Shown here piece after piece: positions 52,825-60,080 of a DNA stretch of 64,000 bases (position 1 is its first letter; every line of letters begins with the position of its first letter). The DNA comes from CADEFQ01 sp050185195 (GTDB lineage: Bacteria; Pseudomonadota; Gammaproteobacteria; Steroidobacterales; Steroidobacteraceae). The notes under the pieces were generated by a model that was given only the letters and a program-made list of their open reading frames with translations, was not told the origin of the DNA and did not search any database. Location of the stretch: assembly GCA_050185195.1 (NCBI GenBank), contig JBFWZQ010000004.1:124001-188000 (forward strand), read 5' to 3'. Position numbers and translations under genes: made by a program.

Positions 52825-54249
52825 CTGCTGCGCGACCCGCTGGGCGACCCGGGCGAGCAGCGCGTCGAGATCGCCGCGGCGGAGTACCCGTCCCGCGAGG
52901 ACCACGGCCTCGATGCCGCGCGTAGCGCCGATATCCACGAGTGGATTGACGGCGAGGAGCACGATGTCGGCCCGCTTGCCCGCTTCGAGGCTGCCGCTGT
53001 CATCGGCATGGCCGAGGAATTTCGCGCCGTTCACGGTCGCGGCACGCAGGGCCTCGAGCGGCGTGAGCCCTGCCTGCACGAGCAGCGCAAGTTCGTCGTG
53101 CAGGCCGATGCCCGGGTAGTCGAACGAATTGAGGAACCCCGCGTCGGTGCCTGCGAGGATCGTGACGCCGGCCTGCGAAAGCAGCGGCAGCAACGCCGCG
53201 GTGCGTTCGTAGCGGGCATGGCGGCGCTGGATCGCGTCGGCGTCGTCCTTGGCGGCGCGCTCCACGCGCCACGCGTACGTGGCCTGCAGGCCGGGACCGA
53301 TGTACCTGAGGTACGGATCGTTCGCGTGGTCGTCGCGATCGAGATAGGCGATGACGTGGCTGCCGTTCAGGGTGGGCGTGACCGCGATACCGCGCGCGGC
53401 GAGGCGTTTAAATGCGGCCCTGGCCACCGCGGGATCGAAACTGTCCTCGATGGCCTGCGAGGCCTGCGCGCGTGTCAGCGTGCCGGCGCGAAACTGCGCG
53501 GCAATCTCGCGCTCGCGCGGCGAGCCGCCCTTCAGCAGGTAGCCGAGGTGCTCGATGGAGCTGAGTCCCGCGGCGCCCGCTTCGTCGAGCGTGACGCCCA
53601 TCGGGATGTGCGCGGACGTGCGCAGCCCGCGCCGCGTGGCTTCCGTGACACCCATGAGGAACAACCCGGGCGAGAGCTTGTCGTCCGTCAGCTTGACGAA
53701 ATCGACGTGCCAGGCTTCGAGCCGGTCGAGCGCGGCGAGCAGTTCCGCTCGCGTGCCGATCTCGGTGTCGCCGGGCCAGATCGAGCCGCGCCCTTCGATT
53801 TTCGGCCCCGAGGTGAAGATGCGTGGGCCGGGCAAACGGCCGGATCGCACGGCATCGCGCCATTCGAACACGCTTGCGCTCAGGTCGCCCGCCGCGTCAC
53901 GCACCGCCGTGATGCCGTGGGCCACGTAGAGCGGCAACAGGTTGCGGTTCTCCTCGATCAACGCGTCGCCGCCGCCGAAATGCACGTGCATGTCCGTGAG
54001 GCCGGGAATCACGTAGCGGCCGCCCGCATCGATGGTGTCGCGCGCCTGCCAGGCCGCAGGTTCGCGCGACGCCGAAATGGCGGCGATCCGATCGCCCCGG
54101 ATGGCGATGTCCTGGTTCGGGACGATGCGGCCCTGTACGACGTCGACGACCGACGCGTGGCGGATCAGCACATCGACGGACTCGCCGCCGCCGGCCACGG
54201 TGGTGGCCAGGGCGGCGAGGGTGGCGAACAGCGCGCGGGCCTTGCGCAA
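52789..54249 (-). CDS. Exported metal-dependent amidohydrolase
   Basis: 486 residues from TTG 54249. A signal-like RKARALFATLAALATTVAGG precedes the enzyme. Metal ligands: MHVHFGG (about 86-90), Lys in FVKLTDD (about 185), His in SAHIPMG (about 213) and IEHLG (about 230), Asp in AGTDAGF (about 365). Resembles imidazolonepropionase-like or Xaa-Pro prolidase-type amidohydrolases of secreted type. It starts one base after a small lipoprotein gene. The TTG start is inferred. Confidence 0.85.
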   Translation of the reverse strand: MRKARALFATLAALATTVAGGGESVDVLIRHASVVDVVQGRIVPNQDIAIRGDRIAAISASREPAAWQARDTIDAGGRYVIPGLTDMHVHFGGGDALIEENRNLLPLYVAHGITAVRDAAGDLSASVFEWRDAVRSGRLPGPRIFTSGPKIEGRGSIWPGDTEIGTRAELLAALDRLEAWHVDFVKLTDDKLSPGLFLMGVTEATRRGLRTSAHIPMGVTLDEAGAAGLSSIEHLGYLLKGGSPREREIAAQFRAGTLTRAQASQAIEDSFDPAVARAAFKRLAARGIAVTPTLNGSHVIAYLDRDDHANDPYLRYIGPGLQATYAWRVERAAKDDADAIQRRHARYERTAALLPLLSQAGVTILAGTDAGFLNSFDYPGIGLHDELALLVQAGLTPLEALRAATVNGAKFLGHADDSGSLEAGKRADIVLLAVNPLVDIGATRGIEAVVLAGRVLRRGDLDALLARVAQRVAQQSEAVQATIPVR

Positions 54250-54250
54250 A

Positions 54251-54517
54251 TCAGCGGCCGAGGCTGATCGAGGGGTCCATCGCGGCCAGCGCCTGGCCCA
54301 CGTCGTTCGCGCCCCGGCGAACGATGTCGGACCTGCCGTAGGCCCGGCCGGCCACCGGCAGGCACTCGTCATTCGCCCGCCGGATGCGCGAGCCGGTGGA
54401 CTGCACGCAAGCGCGCTCGACGGCCTGCGCCTCGACGCCGTGGAGCGTGGTGGGCTGGCCCGCGCAGGCCGCGAGTCCGAGCGTGGCCCCGAAGCTGCAC
54501 AGTAGGACTGCCTTCAT
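54251..54517 (-). CDS. Small predicted lipoprotein of unknown function
   Basis: 88 residues from ATG 54517, preceded by GAGGTGCAGGATC. Signal peptide MKAVLLCSFGATLGLAAC ends at a lipobox cysteine. The mature part has two further cysteines (VERACVQS, NDECLPV) that may form a disulfide. No family recognised. It shares the transcript with the amidohydrolase. Confidence 0.7.
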   Translation of the reverse strand: MKAVLLCSFGATLGLAACAGQPTTLHGVEAQAVERACVQSTGSRIRRANDECLPVAGRAYGRSDIVRRGANDVGQALAAMDPSISLGR

Positions 54518-54570
54518 GATCCTGCACCTCCGCCCTGAGGTTGCGCCCGACGCACCGCGGCACGCAAGCC

Positions 54571-55593
54571 TCACTTTTCCCGCGAAGACCAGTGGATGTG
54601 CCTAATCCGCCAACGGCCGTCCTTGCGCGCGAGGACCATGGTTTCCGAGCTGAGCAGCGTCGTGGGCTTCTCCCCGTGCGCATGGATCGTGCTTTCCGTC
54701 GCCACCCAGGCGGCATCACCCTCGGCGCGCGCGACGCGCTGCGTCACGCGCACGTGGGCGCCATGGAGGAAGCTGGCATCCGCTGCGGCATGGTGATCCA
54801 TGTACTCGTCGCGGCTGCGCTCCGCGCCACCCGATTCGAGCACGATGACGGCGGGATCGAGGAGCGCCTTCACCTTGCCGAGGTTGCCCGCCACGAGCGC
54901 GGCGCCGAAGGCATCGACGACGGCCACGGCCCCGCGCGCCGCCTCGGGCACGGCGCGGCCGGCAGGCGCCGCGGCCTCATCGTCGCCGTGCGCGTCACCG
55001 TGGTCGTGCGCGTCACCGTGATCGTGCGTGTCACCGTGGTCGTCTGCACCCGCACCCTCGCCCTCGTGCGAGTGGCCGCCGCTGGCGGCGACGAGTGCGC
55101 GGTACTGTTCCGCGTCGAGCCCGGGCAGTGCGCCGATGAAGGCCACCATGTTCCAGATGTACTCGTCGCCCATGCTCTTGCCCCAGGCGGGCATGCCGGA
55201 CGCCTTGATGCCGTGCTTGACCACCCAGAACGCTTCGGCGGGCCCGACCTTCATCGTGTCGAGGCGGGGCGGCGCGGGATACAGGCCGCGGCTCATTTCG
55301 CTGCCGGTACCGCCCGGGGCGAGGTGGCAGGACACGCACATGGCGTCGTAGTTGCCGGCGCCTTGCCGGATCCGCGCTTCACTCGCGAGGTCGACCGGCA
55401 CGGTGACTTCCGCGGCGTGCGCGCGGATGGCCCGGTCGCGCACCGTTGCGAGCAGCGCGCCCACGGGACGCGAGTGCGGATCGTCCGCCCCGATGCCGTA
55501 GGCACCGGACCAGGCGTAAGCCGCGAGCGCCGCCACGGCGATGAACAGGACGATGGCGAGGACCAGCAGGAAACGATGGGCCGAAGATTTCAT
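54571..55593 (-). CDS. Class I cytochrome c fused by a His-rich linker to an NTF2-like domain
   Basis: 340 residues. Transmembrane anchor (8-28), cytochrome c domain with CVSCH (86-90) and Met134 in GMPAWG as the axial ligand, then His/Asp-rich linker (about 174-203), then a SnoaL/DUF4440-type NTF2-like domain (about 220-335). It probably lies in the periplasm. Located directly downstream of copB in the copper operon, with 9 nt between. The His-rich linker could bind copper. The combination is unusual. Confidence 0.85.
   Translation of the reverse strand: MKSSAHRFLLVLAIVLFIAVAALAAYAWSGAYGIGADDPHSRPVGALLATVRDRAIRAHAAEVTVPVDLASEARIRQGAGNYDAMCVSCHLAPGGTGSEMSRGLYPAPPRLDTMKVGPAEAFWVVKHGIKASGMPAWGKSMGDEYIWNMVAFIGALPGLDAEQYRALVAASGGHSHEGEGAGADDHGDTHDHGDAHDHGDAHGDDEAAAPAGRAVPEAARGAVAVVDAFGAALVAGNLGKVKALLDPAVIVLESGGAERSRDEYMDHHAAADASFLHGAHVRVTQRVARAEGDAAWVATESTIHAHGEKPTTLLSSETMVLARKDGRWRIRHIHWSSREK
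54993..55046 (+). repeat. 18-bp tandem repeat, three copies, encoding the His/Asp linker
   Basis: Copies at 54993-55010, 55011-55028 and 55029-55046 differ by one to three bases. On the minus strand they encode repeated DHGDxH-type units in the cytochrome fusion. Each copy is six codons, so copy-number change keeps the frame. Confidence 0.85.
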
Positions 55594-55602
55594 GTTGATC
55601 TC

Positions 55603-56424
55603 CTAGAACCAGAAGCGTACGCCTGCGACGGCGCGCGTATCGTGCAGCGATTCGCCTTCGAGCCGGCGCAGGTCCGCGGCATCGCCGAAAGTGCGTTCAT
55701 GGACGATGCCGAGATAGGGCGCAAGGCGCCGCCGGATTTCATAGCGCAGGCGCAGGCCTGCTTCGGCGGTGCCGAGGCCGGAGCCCACGTTCAGTTCGAC
55801 GAGCGGCTGCAGGATGAGGCGGTTGGTCAGCAGCAACTCGTACTCGATTTCCAGCACGGCGCCCGCGCGGCCCGATTCGCCCAACAGGGCCGTCGCCTGC
55901 ACCTCGAACTTGTAGGGCGACAGGCCCTGGATGCCGAAGGCCGCCCACGTCCGTGAGCCCGGCTCGAAGTCGTGGCGGACGCCCGCGACGACATCCCACC
56001 ACGCGGTGATGCTGCGTCCGTACAGGATCTCCGCGGCGGCGGTCTCGGTGAGCCCGTCATTGCGTTCACCTTCGGTGCGCAGCCACACGCGATCCAGGTC
56101 CGAGCCGAGCCAGCCCGTCGCTTCCCACTCGAGGCCCGTGCCGGGGTCCGCGTCCCAGGCTTCGAGCCGGTCGACCACGAGGAGCACATTGAAGGCCGAG
56201 GCGTGCACCATCGGGCGCGAGAGCTCCGGGAAGGCCGCCGCCCGGTCCGCATCCGCGAGCGGTGGGACCGGCGTCGCCGGCTCCGTGTAGGCCGCGGCGG
56301 GTGGCGGCGCGCCGTGGTCCATCCGGGCGTGGTCCATCTGGCTGTGATCGTGCTGCTGTGCGCGCGCGGTGGCGGCCAGCACGAGGGCGAAGGCGCACGC
56401 CGCGAATCGCTGGAGCGCGCTCAT
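55603..56424 (-). CDS. copB: Copper resistance outer membrane protein B
   Basis: 273 residues from ATG 56424. Signal peptide ending near ATARAQ, then a short His/Met-rich segment (HDHSQMDHARMDHG), then a beta-barrel domain (about 75-273) ending in phenylalanine. CopB sequesters or exports copper at the outer membrane. The start overlaps the copA stop by 4 nt (ATGA). The Met/His N-terminal stretch is shorter than in many CopB proteins. Confidence 0.93.
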   Translation of the reverse strand: MSALQRFAACAFALVLAATARAQQHDHSQMDHARMDHGAPPPAAAYTEPATPVPPLADADRAAAFPELSRPMVHASAFNVLLVVDRLEAWDADPGTGLEWEATGWLGSDLDRVWLRTEGERNDGLTETAAAEILYGRSITAWWDVVAGVRHDFEPGSRTWAAFGIQGLSPYKFEVQATALLGESGRAGAVLEIEYELLLTNRLILQPLVELNVGSGLGTAEAGLRLRYEIRRRLAPYLGIVHERTFGDAADLRRLEGESLHDTRAVAGVRFWF

Positions 56425-58133
56425 TCCTCGACCCTCACTTCCCGCATCATGCCCGCTTCCATGTGGTACAGGAGATGGCAGTGGTAGGCCCAGCGGCCGA
56501 GGGCGTCGGCGCGCACGCGATAGCTGCGGCGCGTGCCCGGGGGCATGTCGACGGTGTGCTTGCGCAGGTGAAATGCGCCGTGCTGGTCTTCGAGGTCGCT
56601 CCACAGCCCATGCAGGTGGATCGGATGCGACATCATCGTGTCGTTCACGAGCACGATGCGCAGGCGCTCGCCGTAGCGCAGTCGCAGCGGGGCAGCGTCC
56701 ATGAATTTCTGGCCGTTGAACGACCACGCGAACTTTTCCATGTGCCCGGTCAGGTGCAGTTCGAGTTCGCGCCCGGGTTCACGGCCGTCCGGATCGGCGA
56801 ACAACGACTGCATCGCGCCGTAGGTGAGCACGGCCCGGCCATTGCCGCGCAAGCCGATGCCGGGGTCGTCGAGCCTTGGAGCCGGCATCATCGCCTGCAT
56901 GTCGACGAGCGGATTGCCCGCCTCGGTCGCGGCATGTTTCGGCATTCCCGGCATGTCGTGGCCACTGTGGTCCATGGAGCCATGGTCCATGCCACCATGT
57001 CCCATGTCGTCCAGCGTGAGGATCGGGCGGGCGTCGAGCGCGGGGATCGCCTCCGCGAGGCCCGCCCGCACGGCGAGCGTGCCGCGTGCGTAGCCCGTGC
57101 GCCCGCTGTCCTGCGCGAAGATCGTGTATGCGTCCTGGCCCACCGGCTCGACGATCACGTCGAACGTCTCCGCGACCGCGATGCGAAATTCATCGACGGT
57201 GACCGGGTGAATGTACTGGCCATCGGCCGCGACCACGGTCATTTTCAAGCCGGGGATGCGCACGTCGAAGTACGTCATCGCCGAGCCGTTGATGAAGCGC
57301 AGCAGCACTTTCTCGCCGCGCGCGAACAGCCCCGTCCAGTTGCCCGCGGGCGACGTGCCGTTCACCAGGTAGGTGTAGGTGTTCGCGTTCACGTCCGACA
57401 GGTCGGTCGGCGTCATGCGCATCTCGCCCCAGGCCTTGCGATCGGCCAGGGTTTTCGACAGCCCGTCGCGGCGCACGGCGGCTGCGAAATCGCCCACCGT
57501 GCGCTTGTAGTAGTTGTCGAAGCCGGCGTTTTTCTTCAGGCGGCGGAAGAGGGCGCCGGGGTCGAGGTCCGTCCAGTCCGAGAGCAGTACGACGTGCTCG
57601 CGATCGTGGCGGTAAGGCGCCGGCTCGCGCGGATCGATGACGATCGCGCCGTAGAGCCCCGCCTGTTCCTGGAACATCGAGTGGCTGTGATACCAGTACG
57701 TGCCGGATTGCCTGACCTTAAAACGATACAGGTACGATCCGCCTGGCGCGATGCCGTCGAAACTGAGGCCCGGCACCCCGTCCATGTTTGCGGGCAGCAG
57801 CAACCCGTGCCAGTGGATCGATGAATGCACGTCGCGCAGCGCATTCGAGACACGCAGCGTGACGGTGTCTCCCTCGCGCCAGCGCAACGTCGGCGCGGGC
57901 AGGCTGCCGTTCACGGCGATGGCCGGGCGTCCGTGCCCGGTAAAGTTGACCGGCAGCTCGCCGATCGAAAGCCGGAAATCGGTGCCGCTGAGCATTGGTA
58001 CATGGCTCGCGGCGAGCGGCGCACCGATCGCAAGGCGCGGCCCGATACCCGCGAGGGCACCGCCGGCCGCGAGGCCCTGCACGAAATGGCGGCGCGAAAG
58101 GCCGGGAGGCCGACCGATGGGAACATTCGACAT
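56421..58133 (-). CDS. copA: CopA-type multicopper oxidase
   Basis: 570 residues. Tat signal LSRRHFVQG (12-20), three cupredoxin domains. Copper ligands: HWHG (107-110), HSH (149-151), HPIHLHG and HCHLLYHMEAGM (about 553-564) with type 1 Met. A Met/His-rich insertion (about 388-410, MGHGGMDHGSMDHSGHDM) is the copper-binding stretch of CopA. It oxidises Cu(I) in the periplasm. The gene is followed by copB. Confidence 0.95.
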   Translation of the reverse strand: MSNVPIGRPPGLSRRHFVQGLAAGGALAGIGPRLAIGAPLAASHVPMLSGTDFRLSIGELPVNFTGHGRPAIAVNGSLPAPTLRWREGDTVTLRVSNALRDVHSSIHWHGLLLPANMDGVPGLSFDGIAPGGSYLYRFKVRQSGTYWYHSHSMFQEQAGLYGAIVIDPREPAPYRHDREHVVLLSDWTDLDPGALFRRLKKNAGFDNYYKRTVGDFAAAVRRDGLSKTLADRKAWGEMRMTPTDLSDVNANTYTYLVNGTSPAGNWTGLFARGEKVLLRFINGSAMTYFDVRIPGLKMTVVAADGQYIHPVTVDEFRIAVAETFDVIVEPVGQDAYTIFAQDSGRTGYARGTLAVRAGLAEAIPALDARPILTLDDMGHGGMDHGSMDHSGHDMPGMPKHAATEAGNPLVDMQAMMPAPRLDDPGIGLRGNGRAVLTYGAMQSLFADPDGREPGRELELHLTGHMEKFAWSFNGQKFMDAAPLRLRYGERLRIVLVNDTMMSHPIHLHGLWSDLEDQHGAFHLRKHTVDMPPGTRRSYRVRADALGRWAYHCHLLYHMEAGMMREVRVEE

Positions 58134-58208
58134 CAAACTCTCCACGAATAGAGGCACGGCGACCACGCGCGCGGTCGCAGCCAGTCGCCCGGCACGGGCG
58201 GCAGCACC

Positions 58209-58529
58209 TTAGTGGATCGGCGGTCGAATGGGGTCGGGAAGCACCGGGGGATGGTGGCCTGACGACAGGGCGTGCATGTCGCTCGCGTGCGGGCCGGTCG
58301 CCAACGGGATGTGGATTTCCATGGCCACGCCCAGGGCGTGCACGCACTGGCATCCATGCTCGCCGGCCTTGCAGCAATCGTGGGAGCTTTCCTGCGTGTG
58401 GCAGGCGCCCGATGCATCAGCGGTGGTTGCCGCCTGGTGCATCGTGATCGACGCCGCCGCGGAGGCCATCCCGTTCAGGACGAGGACGGCGCACAGCAGG
58501 AACCGCGGCAGGAGATTCAGCCAATGCAT
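58209..58529 (-). CDS. copL: CopL-like cysteine/histidine-rich copper-response protein
   Basis: 106 residues from ATG 58529 (58541 also open). Signal peptide or anchor (about 1-25), then a Cys/His-rich region CHTQESSHDCC, CKAGEHGCQCVH and a His-rich tail. It matches the Xanthomonas CopL type, needed for copper induction of copAB. It is encoded 75 nt upstream of copA in the same direction. Its promoter region is cut by the prophage left end. Confidence 0.78.
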   Translation of the reverse strand: MHWLNLLPRFLLCAVLVLNGMASAAASITMHQAATTADASGACHTQESSHDCCKAGEHGCQCVHALGVAMEIHIPLATGPHASDMHALSSGHHPPVLPDPIRPPIH

Positions 58530-58575
58530 GGGCGGCGGCATTCTAGCCCAGAGGGACCAGCACGGAGACCCATCG

Positions 58576-58604
58576 TACTTCGCATAATGTATATATTTTT
58601 CAGG
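58576..58604. other. attL: left prophage attachment site, dif-like with degenerate XerD arm
   Basis: It has the XerC arm ACTTCGCATAA (58577-58587) and center TGTATA (58588-58593). The next 11 bases (TATTTTTCAGG) do not match a XerD arm. A 19-bp identity (58576-58594) is repeated at 63618-63636, exactly bounding the prophage. Confidence 0.9.
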
Positions 58605-58652
58605 GGTGTCGAACCGATCGCCTGAACTGCAACTCGACGATCCCGCCGCAGG

Positions 58653-58689
58653 GCCCGGTGTGTTTCATCACACGCCGGGCCTTTCTTTT
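58653..58689 (+). terminator. Rho-independent-like hairpin upstream of the rep core
   Basis: Stem GCCCGGTGTG (58653-58662) pairs with CACA (58669-58672) and CCGGGC (58675-58680) leaving a two-base bulge, followed by CTTTCTTTT. Placed 3' of the structural genes in the circular form, it may end the zot transcript after the att site. It could also be a phage origin or packaging hairpin. Confidence 0.5.
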
Positions 58690-58698
58690 GAGGGGCGG

Positions 58699-59148
58699 GT
58701 GGTCGAGGGGTGGGAGCGATTCATCGACCGTTACCAGTGGGACTGGTTCGCGACGTTTACATTTCGTGAGAGCAAGCACCCGGAGGCGGCGGACAAAACG
58801 TACCGGGTGTGGATAAGTGAGTTGCAGCAAGCGGTCGCGGGCATCAACTACCAGAAAAAGCCGCGCGATCAAGTGCGGTGGGTTCGCGGGTTGGAGTGGC
58901 AGAAGCGGGGAGTTATCCACTTCCACGCGCTGCTGTACCACCGCATGAACCTGAATCTCTGCCAGCAGCGTCTCGCCTGGATGGACGAGTGGACTCGTCT
59001 GACCGGGGCGATTGCGCGTATTTACCCGTGCGATTCGTCGGGCGATGTACGCAGGTACATCGCCAAGTACTGCGGGAAAGGTGGGGAGGTGGATTGTTCG
59101 CCCAATCTTCCGCGCGTGTGCCCTGGTCGAGCGGGCATACGAGCGTAG
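58699..59148 (+). CDS. Phage rolling-circle replication initiator (HUH Rep)
   Basis: 149 residues from GTG 58699 (preceded by GAGGGGCGG). The open frame extends back to GTG 58606 but that part is low complexity and contains a terminator-like hairpin. Motif 1 is DWFATFTF; the HUH metal site is GVIHFHALLY; the tyrosine motif is RRYIAKYCGKGGEVD. It nicks the plus-strand origin. It is short compared with many inovirus Reps (300+), with a brief tail after motif 3. Encodes no primase/helicase, as expected. Confidence 0.82.
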   Translation: MVEGWERFIDRYQWDWFATFTFRESKHPEAADKTYRVWISELQQAVAGINYQKKPRDQVRWVRGLEWQKRGVIHFHALLYHRMNLNLCQQRLAWMDEWTRLTGAIARIYPCDSSGDVRRYIAKYCGKGGEVDCSPNLPRVCPGRAGIRA

Positions 59149-59257
59149 CGGTCCTGCAGGAGCGCGGTTTCCGCACCTGCATATCGACGCGGCGGTCTGC
59201 TGGGACCGTTGCTTGATGGGATAGCTGCGCCTTCAGCAAGCGCAAAACGGAGGAACG

Positions 59258-59545
59258 ATGAAGATCGAAGTGAAACCGGGCACCAGTGCGACGGTGCAGT
59301 CCGGGACGAGGAAAGACGGCAAGGCGTTCTCCTTGCGAGTGCAGGAGGCGTGGCTGCACGCGGGCGGCGAGATTCGGAAGCTCCGGATCACGCTCAATCG
59401 GGAGCAGGAAGCTTTCGCGGCTGGCTGGTACGGGCTGGATGAGTCGAGCTTTGGTGTCAACCGCTGGGGCGATCTGGAGATCCGGTTCGTGAACCTCAAG
59501 GCGCTGCCGCTGGTCGAGGCGGCCAAGGCGGCTGGCGCGAGATAG
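59258..59545 (+). CDS. Phage single-stranded DNA-binding protein (gpV-like)
   Basis: 95 residues, with a strong GGAGGA ribosome binding site. Pattern MKIEVKPGTSATVQSG, then FSLRVQEAWLHAGGEIRKLR and ending PLVEAAKAAGAR matches small phage G5P-type ssDNA-binding proteins. It coats the phage genome before packaging. Located second in the replication module, the usual place for gpV. Confidence 0.82.
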   Translation: MKIEVKPGTSATVQSGTRKDGKAFSLRVQEAWLHAGGEIRKLRITLNREQEAFAAGWYGLDESSFGVNRWGDLEIRFVNLKALPLVEAAKAAGAR

Positions 59546-59553
59546 GCAGCGCG

Positions 59554-59772
59554 ATGACGATGATTGCCGCGTGTGACGACGCGACGCCCCCAGCGGAGGG
59601 GGCAGCGTTCTCGGCGTGCACGGCGGTCGTGTGGCAAGAACAACCGTCAGCAATCCCGGAGCTGACGCTGGACGGTGCGGCGCAGGTCGCGGGGGCGGTG
59701 CTGATGCTCTGGACCCTTGCCTACGTCGGCCGGATGTTCATCCGGGTCATTCGACGATACGGAGGCGCGTAA
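59554..59772 (+). CDS. Small phage membrane protein, candidate minor coat protein
   Basis: 72 residues. One transmembrane segment (about 45-62, AGAVLMLWTLAYVG) and a basic C-terminus RVIRRYGGA, with an acidic N-terminal part. The stop TAA overlaps the coat-protein ATG by one base. Position between ssDNA-binding protein and pVIII suggests a pVII/pIX-type or minor coat role, not a confirmed homology. Confidence 0.65.
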   Translation: MTMIAACDDATPPAEGAAFSACTAVVWQEQPSAIPELTLDGAAQVAGAVLMLWTLAYVGRMFIRVIRRYGGA

Positions 59773-59981
59773 TGCGTAACTTCAAGGGTGCGGTCCTCGG
59801 GGCCGTGGGTGTGCTGGGTTCGGGCGCGGTGCTGGCTGCGCCGCAGGCGGCGATCGACGTGGCGGACATCACCGCCTCCTTCGCCAACCAGGTGACGCCG
59901 ATGACGGCGGTCCTCACGGCGGTCCTCGGGCTGTCGGTGCTGATCGCGGTGTTCGGCTACATCAAGCGGACGGCGCGCTGA
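59772..59981 (+). CDS. Phage major coat protein precursor (pVIII-like)
   Basis: 69 residues. Signal peptide about 1-22 ending VLAA, then a mature part of about 46 residues: acidic amphipathic N-terminus (AIDVADITASF), a transmembrane helix (about 45-63) and a basic end IKRTAR. This is the classical pVIII layout. ATG shares an A with the upstream stop (TAATG), hence translational coupling. Confidence 0.88.
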   Translation: MRNFKGAVLGAVGVLGSGAVLAAPQAAIDVADITASFANQVTPMTAVLTAVLGLSVLIAVFGYIKRTAR

Positions 59982-60017
59982 GCGGGCGGGCGGGGGTAAC
60001 CCCGCCCGTTTCTCACG

Positions 60018-60080
60018 ATGGCAGGGTGGGTCTTTCTCGGGGGCATGTTGTGCGCGTTCTGGATCCTGCTGCACGACTGA
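60018..60080 (+). CDS. 20-residue hydrophobic peptide, candidate phage minor coat protein
   Basis: The ATG at 60018 opens MAGWVFLGGMLCAFWILLHD then TGA. It is almost entirely one transmembrane helix with an acidic end. It overlaps the pIII-like gene in another frame. Short (32-33 residue) hydrophobic pVII/pIX proteins occupy this place in Ff phage. It may also be chance. Confidence 0.45.
   Translation: MAGWVFLGGMLCAFWILLHD

Noticed and set aside
59012..59224. Frameshifted C-terminal extension of Rep
   Set aside because: The HUH and Tyr motifs are complete in the first frame, and the alternative frame shows no Rep-like sequence, so there is no support for a frameshift.
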